From: Paraburkholderia sp. Tr-20389
GTDB lineage: Bacteria > Pseudomonadota > Gammaproteobacteria > Burkholderiales > Burkholderiaceae
Direction: 5' to 3'
DNA: 45,495 nucleotides
NCBI RefSeq assembly: GCF_017104565.1
Contig: NZ_JAAGPD010000072.1
Span: 1-45,495, forward strand
The translations under genes were made by a program, and so were the position numbers. Positions 1 through 8,917 of the stretch are shown here, piece after piece (the first letter of the stretch is position 1; each line of letters begins with the position of its first letter). The notes beneath the pieces are model-generated. The model had not been told where the DNA came from, made no database searches, and saw only the letters and a program-made list of their open reading frames with translations.

Positions 1-27
1 GTGAGCGGCTCAAGCAACTTATCAACG

Positions 28-61
28 AAAAACGGCCCGGGCGCTCTTGCGCTCGGGCCGT
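28..61 (-). terminator. Intrinsic terminator for the leftward lipoprotein gene
   Basis: A 13-bp stem (32-44 with 49-61, one G-T pair) closes a TCTT loop. Read on the minus strand it is followed by five T residues (the A run at 28-32). It lies about 145 bp beyond the stop of the leftward gene ending at 208. Confidence 0.8.
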
Positions 62-207
62 CAAGTCCAGACCGTTTCGTTATACCGTTCGAGTCCTCAA
101 AAGAGACCTTAACTGAACGGCATTACGCCGCGGCGGGGTTTTTTATTGTCGTCGTGTGATGAAAGAGCCCTTTGTGAGGCGGTTTTTCCGTTCGACTGCG
201 GCGCGCT

Positions 208-732
208 TCAGAAGATGTTGCGCCGATCCGGATCGTGCAGCGGATCAGGCGTCTTCTGCGTCAGCCGCAGAATGCCCTGATCGTCGAAATAGAAGCTGTA
301 CATCATGTACCAGTAGTTGTCTTCCAGGTACCGATACGTCCATACCTCGCGCTTCATCAGCGGGAAATAGTTGGTTTCGACAGGGCGTCCGAAGTTGATC
401 AGCACGTCGTCGCGCGTCCACTTGCCGATTTCCGCCCGATAGAACTCGTTCGGCTGCAGAACCTGACGCACGTTCACGATCTTGCCGGACGCGTCGATGT
501 CGGCGGCCGTGGTGAATTCTCCCATCGGCTGAGTCGGCCACATCAACCGTTTGCCGCCGTTCGGCAGGTCGTAGACTTCGCGCGGCGGCCCGAGGCGGGC
601 GACGATCGTCGATTGATCCGCGCCCGCCTGATAGTTCTGCCAGGGCTGCGCGCATCCGGCGAGCACGAGGGCGCAGGCGAGAGCGGCGAGCGTGGCGCGC
701 GCCGCGCGCACGGGTGAAATGCGGATGAACAT
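208..732 (-). CDS. Small outer-membrane lipoprotein, BamE/SmpA-like fold suspected
   Basis: The 174-residue product begins with a basic and hydrophobic signal sequence that ends in the lipobox LAGC (residues 24-27), so Cys27 is the predicted lipidated residue. The mature part has two repeats of the pattern 'ARLGPPREVYDLPNGGKRLMW' and 'NFGRPVETNYFPLMKREVWTY'. This small beta-rich pattern is typical of BamE/OmlA-type lipoproteins. It is transcribed alone, away from the binding-protein gene at 915, and a terminator lies downstream. The lipoprotein call is firm. The family placement is by pattern only and no function is assigned. Confidence 0.75.
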   Translation of the reverse strand: MFIRISPVRAARATLAALACALVLAGCAQPWQNYQAGADQSTIVARLGPPREVYDLPNGGKRLMWPTQPMGEFTTAADIDASGKIVNVRQVLQPNEFYRAEIGKWTRDDVLINFGRPVETNYFPLMKREVWTYRYLEDNYWYMMYSFYFDDQGILRLTQKTPDPLHDPDRRNIF

Positions 733-914
733 GACACCTCCAATGGTGTTCGATGACGGCTTGTTATTGTCCTGATCGTCATTTTGACATGCGTCGCGTG
801 AAAAGATTGTCGGCCGGTTCGCGCGCCGGCACAGGCTTTCGCCTGCTCGACGCTTGCTAGCTGGTGCTGCGCCGGCCTATGATCCGCGCTTCGATCGACA
901 GACGGGGCGAGCGG

Positions 915-2186
915 ATGAAAGCGAAGTGGGCAAGAGTAGTGATGGCGGCGATGACGCTGGCAGCGACGGTGAGTGCGCATGCGCAAAGCACGCCGACAGG
1001 CGCGCCGATCCGTATCGCGATGATCGAAGGCATGTCCGGCCCGTTTGCGAACGCGGGCGCGGCCGTCGAGCGCAATCTGCGCTTCGGCGTCGAAACGGTC
1101 AACGCGCGCGGCGGCGTGAGGCTCGCGGACGGCGCGCATCCGCTGGAGCTTGTCGTCCTCGACAGCAAGGGCAGCGCCGAAGAAGCGCTCGTGCAGCTGC
1201 GAGCAGCCGCCGACGGGCACATCGGCTTCATCATGCAGGGCAACAGTTCGGCCGTGGCCGCGGCGCTGCTGGCCGCGATCGACAAGCAGAACACGCGCGA
1301 GCCGGACAATCGCGAGCTGTTCCTCAACTATTCCGCCGACGATCCCGCGCTGACCAACGCGAGCTGCAGCTTCTGGCATTTTCGTTTCGACGCGCACGCG
1401 GGGATGCGGATGGACGCACTCGCCGACGTGATCCAGCGCGACAAGTCGGTGAAGAAGGTCTATCTCCTGAACCAGGACTATAGCTTCGGGCATGACGTGA
1501 GCACGCTGGCGCGCGCCACGCTCGCGTCGAAGCGGCCAGATATCGGCGTGGTCGGCGACGAATTTCATCCGATCGGACGCGTGAAGGACTTCGCGCCGTA
1601 CATCGCGAAGATTCGTGCGAGCGGCGCCGATGCCGTGATTACGGGCAACTGGGGCAACGATCTGACGCTGCTGGTGAAGGCCGCGCGCGAGCAGGGCCTC
1701 GATACGAAGTTCTACACCTTCTATGGCAACAGCCTCGGCGCGCCGGCCGCGCTGGGCGATGCCGGCGTCAAACGCGTCATCGCCGTGGCCGACTGGCATC
1801 CGAACGCAGGTGGCACGGCGTCGGACGCGTGGTATGCCTCGTTCCGGCAGCGCTTTCCGGCCGCTCAGGACGACTACCCGGTTCTGCGCATGCCGCTGAT
1901 GATCGAGATGCTGGCCGCGGCGATGATCCGCGCGGGCAGCGCCCAGCCGGAGAAGGTCGCGAAGGCGCTCGAAGGGATGAAGTACGACAACGGCTTTCAT
2001 GCATCGTGGATGCGAGCCGAAGATCACCAGCTGATCCAGCCCCTTTACGTGATGGAGATGGACAAGGTGGGCACGCCAGGCGTCCATTTCGACAACGAAG
2101 GCTCCGGTTATGGCTTCCGGACCGTGCTGGCGCTGGCGTCAGAGCGTACGGTGCCGGCCACGACCTGCAGGATGAAGCGGCCCTGA
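915..2186 (+). CDS. Periplasmic branched-chain amino acid-type ABC transporter substrate-binding protein
   Basis: This is a type I periplasmic binding protein of the LivJ/LivK family (Peripla_BP_6), predicted to bind a small ligand in the periplasm. I chose the ATG at 915 because it directly precedes a clean signal peptide (MKAKWARVV start, AHA cleavage near residue 23), giving 423 residues. An upstream in-frame ATG at 864 would add 17 basic residues. Family features are the opening IRIAMIEGMSGPFA, YLLNQDYSFGHD in the second lobe and ITGNWGNDLTLLVKAA. No permease or ATPase genes lie nearby, so it is an orphan component. The ligand cannot be inferred. Confidence 0.85.
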   Translation: MKAKWARVVMAAMTLAATVSAHAQSTPTGAPIRIAMIEGMSGPFANAGAAVERNLRFGVETVNARGGVRLADGAHPLELVVLDSKGSAEEALVQLRAAADGHIGFIMQGNSSAVAAALLAAIDKQNTREPDNRELFLNYSADDPALTNASCSFWHFRFDAHAGMRMDALADVIQRDKSVKKVYLLNQDYSFGHDVSTLARATLASKRPDIGVVGDEFHPIGRVKDFAPYIAKIRASGADAVITGNWGNDLTLLVKAAREQGLDTKFYTFYGNSLGAPAALGDAGVKRVIAVADWHPNAGGTASDAWYASFRQRFPAAQDDYPVLRMPLMIEMLAAAMIRAGSAQPEKVAKALEGMKYDNGFHASWMRAEDHQLIQPLYVMEMDKVGTPGVHFDNEGSGYGFRTVLALASERTVPATTCRMKRP

Positions 2187-2241
2187 CGACGCGCACAGTA
2201 GCGGCCCAGGACGAGGGCGAAAGCGGCCCGAAACGGCGGGG

Positions 2242-2270
2242 TTCGCCGGATGACCGGGCTGTGCTACAAT
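2242..2270 (+). promoter_or_regulatory. Probable sigma70 promoter of rpsO, extended -10
   Basis: The -10 TACAAT at 2265-2270 is preceded by TGC (extended -10). A weak -35 TTCGCC lies at 2242-2247 with a 17-nt spacer. Transcription would start about 65 nt before the rpsO ATG. Confidence 0.6.
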
Positions 2271-2343
2271 ACGCGACTCGTTTTGTTGTAACCCACGGCA
2301 CGGCCCTTCTTCCGTGACCGCCAGTGATTCAAAGGAAATCAAC

Positions 2344-2613
2344 ATGTCCGTAGCTGAAATCAAGAAATCCGACGTCGTCGCGCAATTCGCACGTGGCGCA
2401 AACGACACCGGCTCCCCCGAAGTTCAGGTCGCTCTGCTGACCACGCGCATCAACGAACTGACGGTTCACTTCAAGGCCCACACGAAGGATCACCACAGCC
2501 GCCGCGGTCTGCTGCGCATGGTGAGCCGTCGTCGCAAGCTGCTCGACTACCTGAAGGGCAAGGACGCTGATCGTTACCGCGCTCTGATCGAGAAGCTGGG
2601 TCTGCGTAAGTAA
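2344..2613 (+). CDS. rpsO: 30S ribosomal protein S15
   Basis: S15 binds 16S rRNA in the platform of the small subunit. The product is 89 residues from the ATG at 2344, the standard family length, with the conserved stretches [29 protein letters not shown] and [10 protein letters not shown]. An AAGGAAAT ribosome-binding site sits 7-8 nt upstream, so the in-frame start at 2314 is rejected. The rpsO-pnp order is the widespread bacterial arrangement. An intrinsic terminator follows the gene, so read-through and RNA processing are likely to set pnp levels. Confidence 0.98.
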   Translation: MSVAEIKKSDVVAQFARGANDTGSPEVQVALLTTRINELTVHFKAHTKDHHSRRGLLRMVSRRRKLLDYLKGKDADRYRALIEKLGLRK

Positions 2614-2642
2614 TCCGGCGCATCGGACTTTCTGTCAGCAAG

Positions 2643-2682
2643 ATGCCTGTGTCAGTTCCGCTGATACAGGCATTTTGTTTTT
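2643..2682 (+). terminator. Intrinsic terminator between rpsO and pnp
   Basis: A 13-bp stem (2643-2655 with 2661-2673, one G-T wobble) is followed by TTTTGTTTTT. It lies 30 bp after the rpsO stop. Confidence 0.85.
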
Positions 2683-2767
2683 CAACGGTGCGCTTCATGT
2701 GAAGTTTGTCGTTGAATCAATCCTTCGGCGCGCCGGTTGCGCCGCGGGTAAAACGAAATAAGCCGGG

Positions 2768-2863
2768 CTTCAGGGTAGGGCGCTGTGTCATTCCAGCGGT
2801 TCGCGTGCAAGTGAATGCATCCACGTGATTCTCTGGAATGGCATAACACTCCTCTACCCGAAG
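2768..2863 (+). promoter_or_regulatory. Long stem-loop in the pnp leader, probable RNase III site
   Basis: The intergenic RNA can fold into an extended stem. CTTC (2768-2771) and GGGTAG (2773-2778) pair with CTACCC (2854-2859) and GAAG (2860-2863), with A2772 bulged. GTGT (2785-2788) pairs with ACAC (2846-2849), and CATTCCAG (2789-2796) with CTGGAATG (2833-2840). The apical loop can form a smaller CGTG/CACG stem. In E. coli the pnp leader carries comparable stems cut by RNase III, after which PNPase represses its own message. The same role here is an inference. Confidence 0.7.
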
Positions 2864-2879
2864 GGCTCCGGTCCTGACG

Positions 2880-2905
2880 ATGCCGCGCGCGGTCAGGCGC
2901 GGCAT
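2880..2905 (+). promoter_or_regulatory. Second pnp leader hairpin, next to the ribosome-binding site
   Basis: ATGCCGCGC (2880-2888) and GCGCGGCAT (2897-2905) form a perfect 9-bp stem with an 8-nt loop. It ends about 12 nt before the pnp Shine-Dalgarno sequence, so it could affect ribosome access or be the second stem of the autoregulatory leader. Confidence 0.6.
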
Positions 2906-2927
2906 GACCAAAGATCAAGGAGGACAA

Positions 2928-5066
2928 ATGTCTCTGTTTAACAAGGTCGTCAAAGAGTTCAAGTGGGGCCAGCATACGGTTCGCATGGAAACGGGTGAAA
3001 TCGCCCGCCAGGCGAGCGGTGCTGTGCTCGTCGACGTCGAAGATACGGTCGTGCTCGCGACCGTCGTCGGTGCGAAGACGGCCAAGCCGGGCCAGGACTT
3101 CTTTCCGCTGACTGTCGACTACCTCGAAAAGACCTACTCGGCAGGCAAGATCCCCGGTGGCTTCTTCCGTCGCGAAGGCCGTCCGTCGGAAGGCGAAACG
3201 CTGATCTCGCGCCTGATCGACCGTCCGCTGCGTCCGCTCTTCCCGGAAGGCTTCTACAACGAAGTGCAGGTCGTCATCCACGTGATGTCGATCAACCCGG
3301 AAGTCCCCGCCGACATCCCCGCGCTGATCGGCGCGTCGGCGGCGCTGGCCGTGTCGGGTCTGCCGTTCAACGGCCCCGTCGGTGCTGCGCGCGTTGCCTA
3401 CATCAACAACGAGTACGTGCTGAACCCGACCCGTTCGCAAATCAAGGAATCGCGTCTGGACCTCGTCGTCGCCGGTACGGAACGCGCGGTGCTGATGGTC
3501 GAATCCGAAGCGGATCAACTGCCGGAAGACGTGATGCTGGGCGCTGTCGTGTTCGGGCACGAGCAGATGCAAACGGCCATCGACGCGATCCACGAACTGG
3601 TGCGTGAAGGCGGCAAGGCCGAGTGGGACTGGCAGGCTGCGCCGAAGAATGAAGCGCTGATCTCGCGTGTCAATGAAATTGCCCACAACGAACTGCTGTC
3701 GGCGTATCAGACGCGCGACAAGCAGGCTCGCTCGACGAAGCTGAAGGAAGTCTACGCAGCGACGCAAGCCAAGCTCGAAGAAGAAGCAGCGGCAGCAGGC
3801 ACGGTGGCGGCCGACAAGGCATCGGTGGGCAACGTACTGTTCGACATCGAAGCGAAGATTGTCCGTTCGCAGATCCTGAACGGCGAGCCGCGTATCGACG
3901 GCCGCGACACGCGCACGGTCCGCCCGATCGAAATCCGCACGGGCGTCCTGCCGCGTACGCACGGCTCGGCGCTCTTCACGCGCGGCGAAACGCAGGCGCT
4001 CGTCGTCGCGACGCTCGGCACGAAGGGCGATGAGCAGATTATCGACGCGCTCGAAGGCGAGTACCGCGACCGCTTCATGCTCCACTACAACATGCCGCCG
4101 TTCGCGACGGGCGAAACGGGCCGCGTCGGCTCGCCGAAGCGCCGCGAAGTCGGTCACGGCCGTCTGGCCAAGCGCGCGCTGATCGCGTGCCTGCCGAGCG
4201 CCGAAGAATTCGGCTACTCGATCCGCGTCGTGTCGGAAATCACGGAATCGAACGGTTCGTCGTCGATGGCGTCGGTGTGCGGCGGCTGTCTCGCGCTGAT
4301 GGACGCCGGCGTGCCGATGAAGGCGCACGTCGCGGGCATCGCGATGGGCCTGATTCTCGAAGGCAACAAGTTCGCGGTGCTGACGGACATCCTCGGCGAC
4401 GAAGATCACCTGGGCGACATGGACTTCAAGGTGGCGGGCACGGCTGACGGCGTGACGGCACTGCAGATGGACATCAAGATCCAGGGCATCACGAAGGAAA
4501 TCATGCAGGTCGCGCTGGCACAGGCGAAGGAAGGCCGCATGCACATCCTCGGCAAGATGACCTCGGCTGTGTCCGGCGTGAACACGGAAATGTCGGCGTA
4601 CGCGCCGCGCATGATCACCATCAAGATCAACCCCGAAAAGATCCGCGACGTGATCGGCAAGGGCGGTTCGGTGATCCGTGCACTGACGGAAGAAACGGGC
4701 ACGACGATCGACATCTCCGACGACGGCGTCGTCACGATCGCGAGCACGAGCTCCGAGGGCATGGCGGAAGCGAAGAAGCGCATCGAGAACATCACGGCGG
4801 AAGTCGAAGTCGGTCAGGTCTACGAAGGCACGGTGCTCAAGCTGCTGGACTTCGGCGCGATCGTCAACCTGCTGCCGGGCAAGGATGGTCTGCTGCACAT
4901 CTCCGAAATCGCCAACGAGCGCATCAAGGACATCAACGACTACCTGAAGGAAGGCCAGCAAGTGAAGGTCAAGGTCATCCAGACGGACGAAAAGGGTCGT
5001 GTGCGCCTGTCGGCGAAGGCGCTCCTGAACGAAGCAGCACAGACGGAGCCGACGCCGCAGCAGTAA
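2928..5066 (+). CDS. pnp: Polyribonucleotide nucleotidyltransferase (PNPase)
   Basis: PNPase is a trimeric, phosphate-dependent 3'-5' exoribonuclease of the RNA degradosome. The 712-residue product matches the family length. It has two RNase PH domains (about 10-230 and 310-540) separated by an alpha-helical domain, then a KH domain ([12 protein letters not shown]) and an S1 domain ([21 protein letters not shown]). The ATG at 2928 follows a strong AAGGAGG; an earlier in-frame ATG at 2880 lies inside a leader hairpin and is rejected. The leader stem-loops suggest RNase III-dependent autocontrol, and a terminator follows the gene. Confidence 0.98.
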   Translation: MSLFNKVVKEFKWGQHTVRMETGEIARQASGAVLVDVEDTVVLATVVGAKTAKPGQDFFPLTVDYLEKTYSAGKIPGGFFRREGRPSEGETLISRLIDRPLRPLFPEGFYNEVQVVIHVMSINPEVPADIPALIGASAALAVSGLPFNGPVGAARVAYINNEYVLNPTRSQIKESRLDLVVAGTERAVLMVESEADQLPEDVMLGAVVFGHEQMQTAIDAIHELVREGGKAEWDWQAAPKNEALISRVNEIAHNELLSAYQTRDKQARSTKLKEVYAATQAKLEEEAAAAGTVAADKASVGNVLFDIEAKIVRSQILNGEPRIDGRDTRTVRPIEIRTGVLPRTHGSALFTRGETQALVVATLGTKGDEQIIDALEGEYRDRFMLHYNMPPFATGETGRVGSPKRREVGHGRLAKRALIACLPSAEEFGYSIRVVSEITESNGSSSMASVCGGCLALMDAGVPMKAHVAGIAMGLILEGNKFAVLTDILGDEDHLGDMDFKVAGTADGVTALQMDIKIQGITKEIMQVALAQAKEGRMHILGKMTSAVSGVNTEMSAYAPRMITIKINPEKIRDVIGKGGSVIRALTEETGTTIDISDDGVVTIASTSSEGMAEAKKRIENITAEVEVGQVYEGTVLKLLDFGAIVNLLPGKDGLLHISEIANERIKDINDYLKEGQQVKVKVIQTDEKGRVRLSAKALLNEAAQTEPTPQQ

Positions 5067-5081
5067 CGCGGTGAAAGCGGG

Positions 5082-5116
5082 ACGGCCGGTAGCGCAAAAG
5101 CGCGCCGGCCGTTTTT
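5082..5116 (+). terminator. Intrinsic terminator of pnp
   Basis: ACGGCCGG and CCGGCCGT arms with inner AGCGC/GCGCG pairing around an AAAA loop are followed by TTTTT at 5112-5116. Confidence 0.85.
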
Positions 5117-5193
5117 CATGTAGGGTGGATTGCAGTGCGAACGGGTTTTGTCCGACCGGTTTGCAGCGCTATCCAGACCTGGGAGAGACGACG

Positions 5194-6210
5194 ATGAACG
5201 CAATCGAAATCACCGAATTCGGTGCGCCGGAAGTCTTGAAACTCGCCGAACGGCCGATGCCGGAGCCGAAAGCGGGTGAAGTGCTGATCAAGGTGGCCGC
5301 GTCGGGCGTGAATCGCCCGGACGTGTTCCAGCGCAAGGGCGGCTATGCGCCGCCGCCGGGCGCGTCGGATCTGCCGGGGCTGGAAGTGGCGGGTGAAATC
5401 GTCGGCGGAAACATCGACGAGAAGCGCAATCCGTTCGGTCTGAAGATCGGCGACCGCGTGTGTGCGCTGATGGCGGGCGGCGGCTATGCCGAATATGCCA
5501 CGGTGCCTCTGCTGCAGTGTCTGCCCGTGCCGAAGGGTTTTTCCGACATCGAAGCGGCTGCATTGCCCGAGACGTTCTTCACGGTCTGGAGCAATGTTTT
5601 TGACCGTGCGATGCTGGGCAAAGGCGAGGGCGGCGAGAACGAAACGTTCCTGGTGCAAGGCGGCTCGAGCGGTATCGGCGTGACGGCTATCCAGATTGCG
5701 CATGCGCTGGGTTTTCGCGTGTTCGCGACGGCGGGCACGGATGAGAAGTGCCGGGCGTGCGAAGCGATCGGCGCGGAGCGCGCGATCAACTACAAGACGG
5801 AAGATTTCGTCGAAGTGATCAAGTCGCTCACGAACGATCGTGGCGTCGACGTGATTCTCGACATGGTTGCGGGCAGTTACGTGCCGCGTGAACTGAAGGC
5901 GCTGGCCGACGGCGGGCGTCTTGTCGTGATCGCGTTGCTCGGTGGTGCGAAGGCGGAAGTGAACCTGAACGAGATTCTGCGTCGCCGCCTCACGGTCACG
6001 GGCTCGACGCTGCGTCCGCGACCGGTCGAGTTCAAGGCGAAGATCGCTGCACAACTGAAAGAACATGTGTGGCCGCATCTCGAAGACGGCACGATCAAGC
6101 CGATGATCTACAAGGTGTTCCCCGCGGCTGACGCTGCACAGGCGCACGAACTGATGGAAAGCAGTACGCACGTCGGCAAGATCGTGTTGAATTGGGGCGC
6201 GGGTGCTTGA
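5194..6210 (+). CDS. Zinc-independent NAD(P)H quinone oxidoreductase (PIG3/zeta-crystallin type MDR)
   Basis: This medium-chain dehydrogenase/reductase probably reduces quinones or enones with NADPH in the cytoplasm. The 338-residue protein has a GroES-like N-terminal domain with VAASGVNRPDVFQRKG and LPGLEVAGEIVG. A Rossmann domain follows, with QGGSSGIGVTAIQIA near residues 150-165. The zinc-ligand cysteines of alcohol dehydrogenases are absent. The ATG at 5194 follows GGGAGAG; upstream in-frame codons overlap the pnp terminator. It appears to be a single-gene unit. The physiological substrate is unknown. Confidence 0.85.
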   Translation: MNAIEITEFGAPEVLKLAERPMPEPKAGEVLIKVAASGVNRPDVFQRKGGYAPPPGASDLPGLEVAGEIVGGNIDEKRNPFGLKIGDRVCALMAGGGYAEYATVPLLQCLPVPKGFSDIEAAALPETFFTVWSNVFDRAMLGKGEGGENETFLVQGGSSGIGVTAIQIAHALGFRVFATAGTDEKCRACEAIGAERAINYKTEDFVEVIKSLTNDRGVDVILDMVAGSYVPRELKALADGGRLVVIALLGGAKAEVNLNEILRRRLTVTGSTLRPRPVEFKAKIAAQLKEHVWPHLEDGTIKPMIYKVFPAADAAQAHELMESSTHVGKIVLNWGAGA

Positions 6211-6230
6211 CAGCGCTCGTTTAATTGAGT

Positions 6231-6260
6231 TTGACCCGGTCTGTCAGCACACAGTAAAAT
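6231..6260 (+). promoter_or_regulatory. Sigma70 promoter of tpiA-secG
   Basis: A -35 TTGACC (6231-6236) and -10 TAAAAT (6255-6260) are separated by 18 nt. The leader to the tpiA ATG would be about 100 nt. Confidence 0.65.
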
Positions 6261-6365
6261 CGCATGTTTTGCGCGTTCTGCATGGTTTTTGCATGCGGAC
6301 CGGGTACCGAGCGCTGACGAAGCGGACGCGTTCATCACCCGCACCACGATAAATCGAGCGAGACG

Positions 6366-7145
6366 ATGGCGAAACAACGAGCAAAACTGGTAGTCGGTAA
6401 CTGGAAGATGCACGGTCGGCTTGCCGACAATCGCGTGCTGCTGCAAGCCGTATCGCGCGGCGCGGACGATCTTCCGGATGATGTGCGGGTCGGCGTGTGT
6501 GTGCCGTGCCCCTATCTGGCGCAGGCGCAAACGCTGCTCGAAAGCGGCCGCGTCGCGTGGGGCGTGCAGGATGTCTCCGCGTACGCGCAGGGCGCCTACA
6601 CCGGCGAAGTCGCGGCCGAGATGGCTGCCGAGTTCGGCTCGACATTCGCGATCGTCGGGCACTCCGAGCGGCGTGCGTATCATCGCGAAAGCGCTGAGAT
6701 CGTCGCAGTGAAGACGCAGCGCGCGCTCGCAGCAGGTTTGACGCCGATCGTCTGCGTCGGCGAAACGCTCGAAGAGCGTGAAGGCGGCAAGACGGAACAG
6801 ATCGTCGGCGAGCAGCTTGATGTCGTGCTCGCGAAGCTGTCAGTTGAAGACGCGGCTCGCATCGTCATCGCTTACGAGCCGGTGTGGGCAATCGGCACCG
6901 GCAAGAGCGCGACGGCGCAGCAGGCCCAAGACGTTCACGCGTTTCTGCGCGCGCGTCTCGTGGCGAAAGGTGGCGATGCCGCCGACGTGCCGTTGCTGTA
7001 TGGCGGCAGCGTGAAGCCGGAGAACGCGGAAGAACTGTTCGGCCAGCCGGATATCGATGGCGGTCTGATCGGCGGAGCGTCGTTGAAGGACAAGGATTTC
7101 CTGGCAATCTGCAGTGCAGCTGTCGCGGCAACGGCCGCGCGCTGA
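6366..7145 (+). CDS. tpiA: Triosephosphate isomerase
   Basis: TIM interconverts dihydroxyacetone phosphate and glyceraldehyde 3-phosphate in glycolysis and gluconeogenesis. The 259-residue TIM barrel shows all catalytic residues: Lys14 in GNWKM, His99 in IVGHSERR and Glu171 in [12 protein letters not shown]. The phosphate-binding YGGSV is at 212-216. Length and motifs are those of a normal bacterial enzyme. The ribosome-binding site is weak. A promoter lies about 100 bp upstream and secG follows within 90 bp, so the two are probably cotranscribed. Confidence 0.98.
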   Translation: MAKQRAKLVVGNWKMHGRLADNRVLLQAVSRGADDLPDDVRVGVCVPCPYLAQAQTLLESGRVAWGVQDVSAYAQGAYTGEVAAEMAAEFGSTFAIVGHSERRAYHRESAEIVAVKTQRALAAGLTPIVCVGETLEEREGGKTEQIVGEQLDVVLAKLSVEDAARIVIAYEPVWAIGTGKSATAQQAQDVHAFLRARLVAKGGDAADVPLLYGGSVKPENAEELFGQPDIDGGLIGGASLKDKDFLAICSAAVAATAAR

Positions 7146-7232
7146 GCATTGACGCAGAGTGCCCGGGCGAGGATGACCCATTGCGTGCAGCATGTCGTGC
7201 TGCGCGGTTAAATAAAGACTCAGGTGAGTGTG

Positions 7233-7625
7233 ATGCTGTATTTGAAAACGTTGATCATCGTCGTGCAGTTGCTGTCGGCGCTGGGTGTCATCGGTCTCGT
7301 GCTTCTGCAACACGGCAAGGGCGCCGACATGGGTGCTGCTTTCGGTAGCGGTGCATCGGGCAGTCTCTTCGGCGCGACAGGTTCTGCTAATTTTCTGTCA
7401 CGTACCACTGCGATACTGGCAGCTGTGTTCTTCGTCACCACGTTGGCACTGACGTACCTCGGCGCATATCACTCGAAACCTTCGGCAGGTGTGCTTGGTA
7501 ACATGCCGGCAGCATCGGCACCTGTTGCTGCATCGGCGGCTCCTGCTGCGTCGGCATCGGCCAATGCATCGGCTGCAGTTGCTGCATCTGCAGCTTCCGC
7601 GCCAGGCCAAGACGTACCGAAATAA
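7233..7625 (+). CDS. secG: Preprotein translocase subunit SecG
   Basis: SecG is the small membrane subunit of the SecYEG channel. The 130-residue product has two membrane segments (about 2-25 and 50-75), with the conserved [16 protein letters not shown] loop between them. The C-terminal tail of about 45 residues is almost wholly Ala, Ser and Pro, a low-complexity extension beyond the usual core. The start is uncertain: a GTG at 7224 is in frame, but its AGGTGAG sequence reads better as the ribosome-binding site for the ATG at 7233. It follows tpiA and precedes tRNA-Leu, a common order in beta-proteobacteria. Confidence 0.93.
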   Translation: MLYLKTLIIVVQLLSALGVIGLVLLQHGKGADMGAAFGSGASGSLFGATGSANFLSRTTAILAAVFFVTTLALTYLGAYHSKPSAGVLGNMPAASAPVAASAAPAASASANASAAVAASAASAPGQDVPK

Positions 7626-7651
7626 ATTTTCGAGGAAAACACGTTTGTGCG

Positions 7652-7680
7652 TTGAACAAACTGTTTAACCGGGTTACAAT
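7652..7680 (+). promoter_or_regulatory. Sigma70 promoter of tRNA-Leu
   Basis: TTGAAC (7652-7657) and TACAAT (7675-7680) are separated by exactly 17 nt. The tRNA starts about 58 nt downstream of the -10, which leaves a trimmed 5' leader. Confidence 0.7.
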
Positions 7681-7738
7681 TCAAGTCTTGAAGCGATTCG
7701 CGGGTTTTACAAAAAGTTGTTCCCGGATTGCAGACAGT

Positions 7739-7823
7739 GCCGACGTGGTGAAATTGGTAGACACGCTATCTTGAGGGGGTAGTGGCGAAAGCTGTGCGAG
7801 TTCGAGTCTCGCCGTCGGCACCA
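7739..7823 (+). tRNA. tRNA-Leu (anticodon GAG)
   Basis: The 85-nt gene folds as a class II tRNA. The acceptor stem is GCCGACG/CGTCGGC (7739-7745 with 7813-7819). The anticodon stem CTATC/GGTAG encloses the loop TTGAGGG, giving anticodon GAG, which reads CTC and CTT leucine codons. A long variable arm and the T arm GCGAG-TTCGAGT-CTCGC follow. CCA is encoded at 7821-7823. Confidence 0.97.
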
Positions 7824-7833
7824 ATGTTATCTA

Positions 7834-7869
7834 ATGCCAGCCGCTTGCTTCAGCTTCGGCTGGCATTTT
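7834..7869 (+). terminator. Terminator after tRNA-Leu
   Basis: ATGCCAGCCG (7834-7843) pairs with CGGCTGGCAT (7857-7866) around a 13-nt loop and is followed by TTTT. The T run is short, so some read-through into nuo is possible. Confidence 0.65.
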
Positions 7870-7927
7870 CACTTCTGGGGTGGTGTTTGCTGTGGGCTTT
7901 CAACATCAAGCATCCCGAAGTGTTTCG

Positions 7928-7965
7928 CGTCAGGGGTTGTTCAAGGTAGTTCGCGTCTCCTGACG
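7928..7965 (+). promoter_or_regulatory. Hairpin in the nuoA leader
   Basis: CGTCAGGGG (7928-7936) pairs with CTCCTGACG (7957-7965), nine pairs with one G-T, around a 20-nt loop. It lies about 30 nt before the TTG start of nuoA. I could not find a convincing sigma70 promoter in the surrounding 125 bp. Confidence 0.45.
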
Positions 7966-7995
7966 TTACTCAGAACCAACCGATTGAGGATAGCT

Positions 7996-8355
7996 TTGAA
8001 CCTCGCAGCCTATTTCCCCGTATTGATGTTCCTCCTCGTGGGCACCGGTTTAGGCGTAGCACTGGTCAGTATCGGCAAGATCCTCGGTCCGAATCGACCG
8101 GACACCGAAAAGAACGCACCGTACGAGTGCGGCTTCGAAGCATTCGAAGATGCGCGCATGAAGTTCGATGTGCGCTACTACCTGGTCGCCATTCTCTTCA
8201 TCATCTTCGACCTTGAAGCGGCATTCCTGTTCCCGTGGGGCGTGGCTCTGCGCGATATCGGCTGGCCCGGCTTCATCTCGATGATGATTTTTCTGCTCGA
8301 ATTCCTGTTGGGCTTCGCCTATATCTGGAAGAAAGGTGGTCTCGACTGGGAATGA
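7996..8355 (+). CDS. nuoA: NADH-quinone oxidoreductase subunit A
   Basis: NuoA is a three-helix membrane subunit of complex I, next to the quinone cavity. I place the start at the TTG at 7996, which follows GAGGAT and yields a 119-residue protein opening [15 protein letters not shown], the family length. In-frame upstream ATG codons would add 54 non-homologous residues that begin inside the tRNA terminator. The conserved loop [20 protein letters not shown], with the key Cys, is present. It heads the 14-gene nuo operon. The non-ATG start may lower initiation. Confidence 0.93.
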   Translation: MNLAAYFPVLMFLLVGTGLGVALVSIGKILGPNRPDTEKNAPYECGFEAFEDARMKFDVRYYLVAILFIIFDLEAAFLFPWGVALRDIGWPGFISMMIFLLEFLLGFAYIWKKGGLDWE

Positions 8356-8417
8356 CGGGTTAATCGCCGGTGTGTATGGGTGGCGATGGCTCGCCGCCCG
8401 TCTGGAGTGGAAAACAA

Positions 8418-8897
8418 ATGAGTATCGAAGGGGTCTTGAAGGAAGGGTTTGTCACCACCACGGCTGACAAACTGATCAACTGGACGCGTACCGGTTCACT
8501 GTGGCCGATGACGTTCGGTCTCGCGTGTTGCGCGGTCGAGATGATGCATGCGGGCGCCGCCCGTTATGACCTTGACCGTTTCGGCGTGGTGTTTCGTCCG
8601 AGTCCGCGTCAGTCGGACGTGATGATCGTCGCCGGCACGCTGTGCAACAAGATGGCGCCGGCGCTGCGCAAGGTCTATGACCAGATGGCCGAGCCGCGCT
8701 GGGTGATCTCGATGGGCTCGTGCGCGAACGGCGGCGGCTACTATCACTACTCATACTCGGTGGTGCGTGGCTGTGACCGGATCGTGCCCGTCGATGTGTA
8801 CGTGCCGGGCTGTCCGCCGACGGCTGAAGCGCTGGTGTACGGCGTGATCCAGCTGCAGGCGAAGATCCGCCGCACCAACACCATCGCCCGTCAATAA
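8418..8897 (+). CDS. nuoB: NADH-quinone oxidoreductase subunit B
   Basis: NuoB carries the N2 [4Fe-4S] cluster that passes electrons to ubiquinone. The 159-residue protein starts at the ATG at 8418 after GGAGTGG. The four cluster ligands are visible: Cys37 and Cys38 in [10 protein letters not shown], Cys102 in MGSCANGGG and Cys132 in [11 protein letters not shown]. An in-frame start at 8370 adds a non-conserved stretch and is rejected. It sits between nuoA and nuoC in the peripheral-arm module. Confidence 0.97.
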
Positions 8898-8917
8898 GCC
8901 CAAAGCCTCCCCACAAT

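Noticed and set aside
126-144. CGCCGCGGCG palindrome followed by GGGTTTTTT
   Set aside because: A perfect palindrome leaves no loop, and no rightward gene lies upstream in the window. It may be the tail of a terminator starting outside, but I cannot support it.
2682-4961. A 759-residue leftward open frame opposite pnp
   Set aside because: Antisense shadow of pnp with a biased Arg/Asp/His composition.
7933-7995. Upstream in-frame extension of nuoA from the ATG at 7834
   Set aside because: It would add 54 non-family residues and start inside the tRNA terminator. TTG at 7996 with GAGGAT fits the family length.
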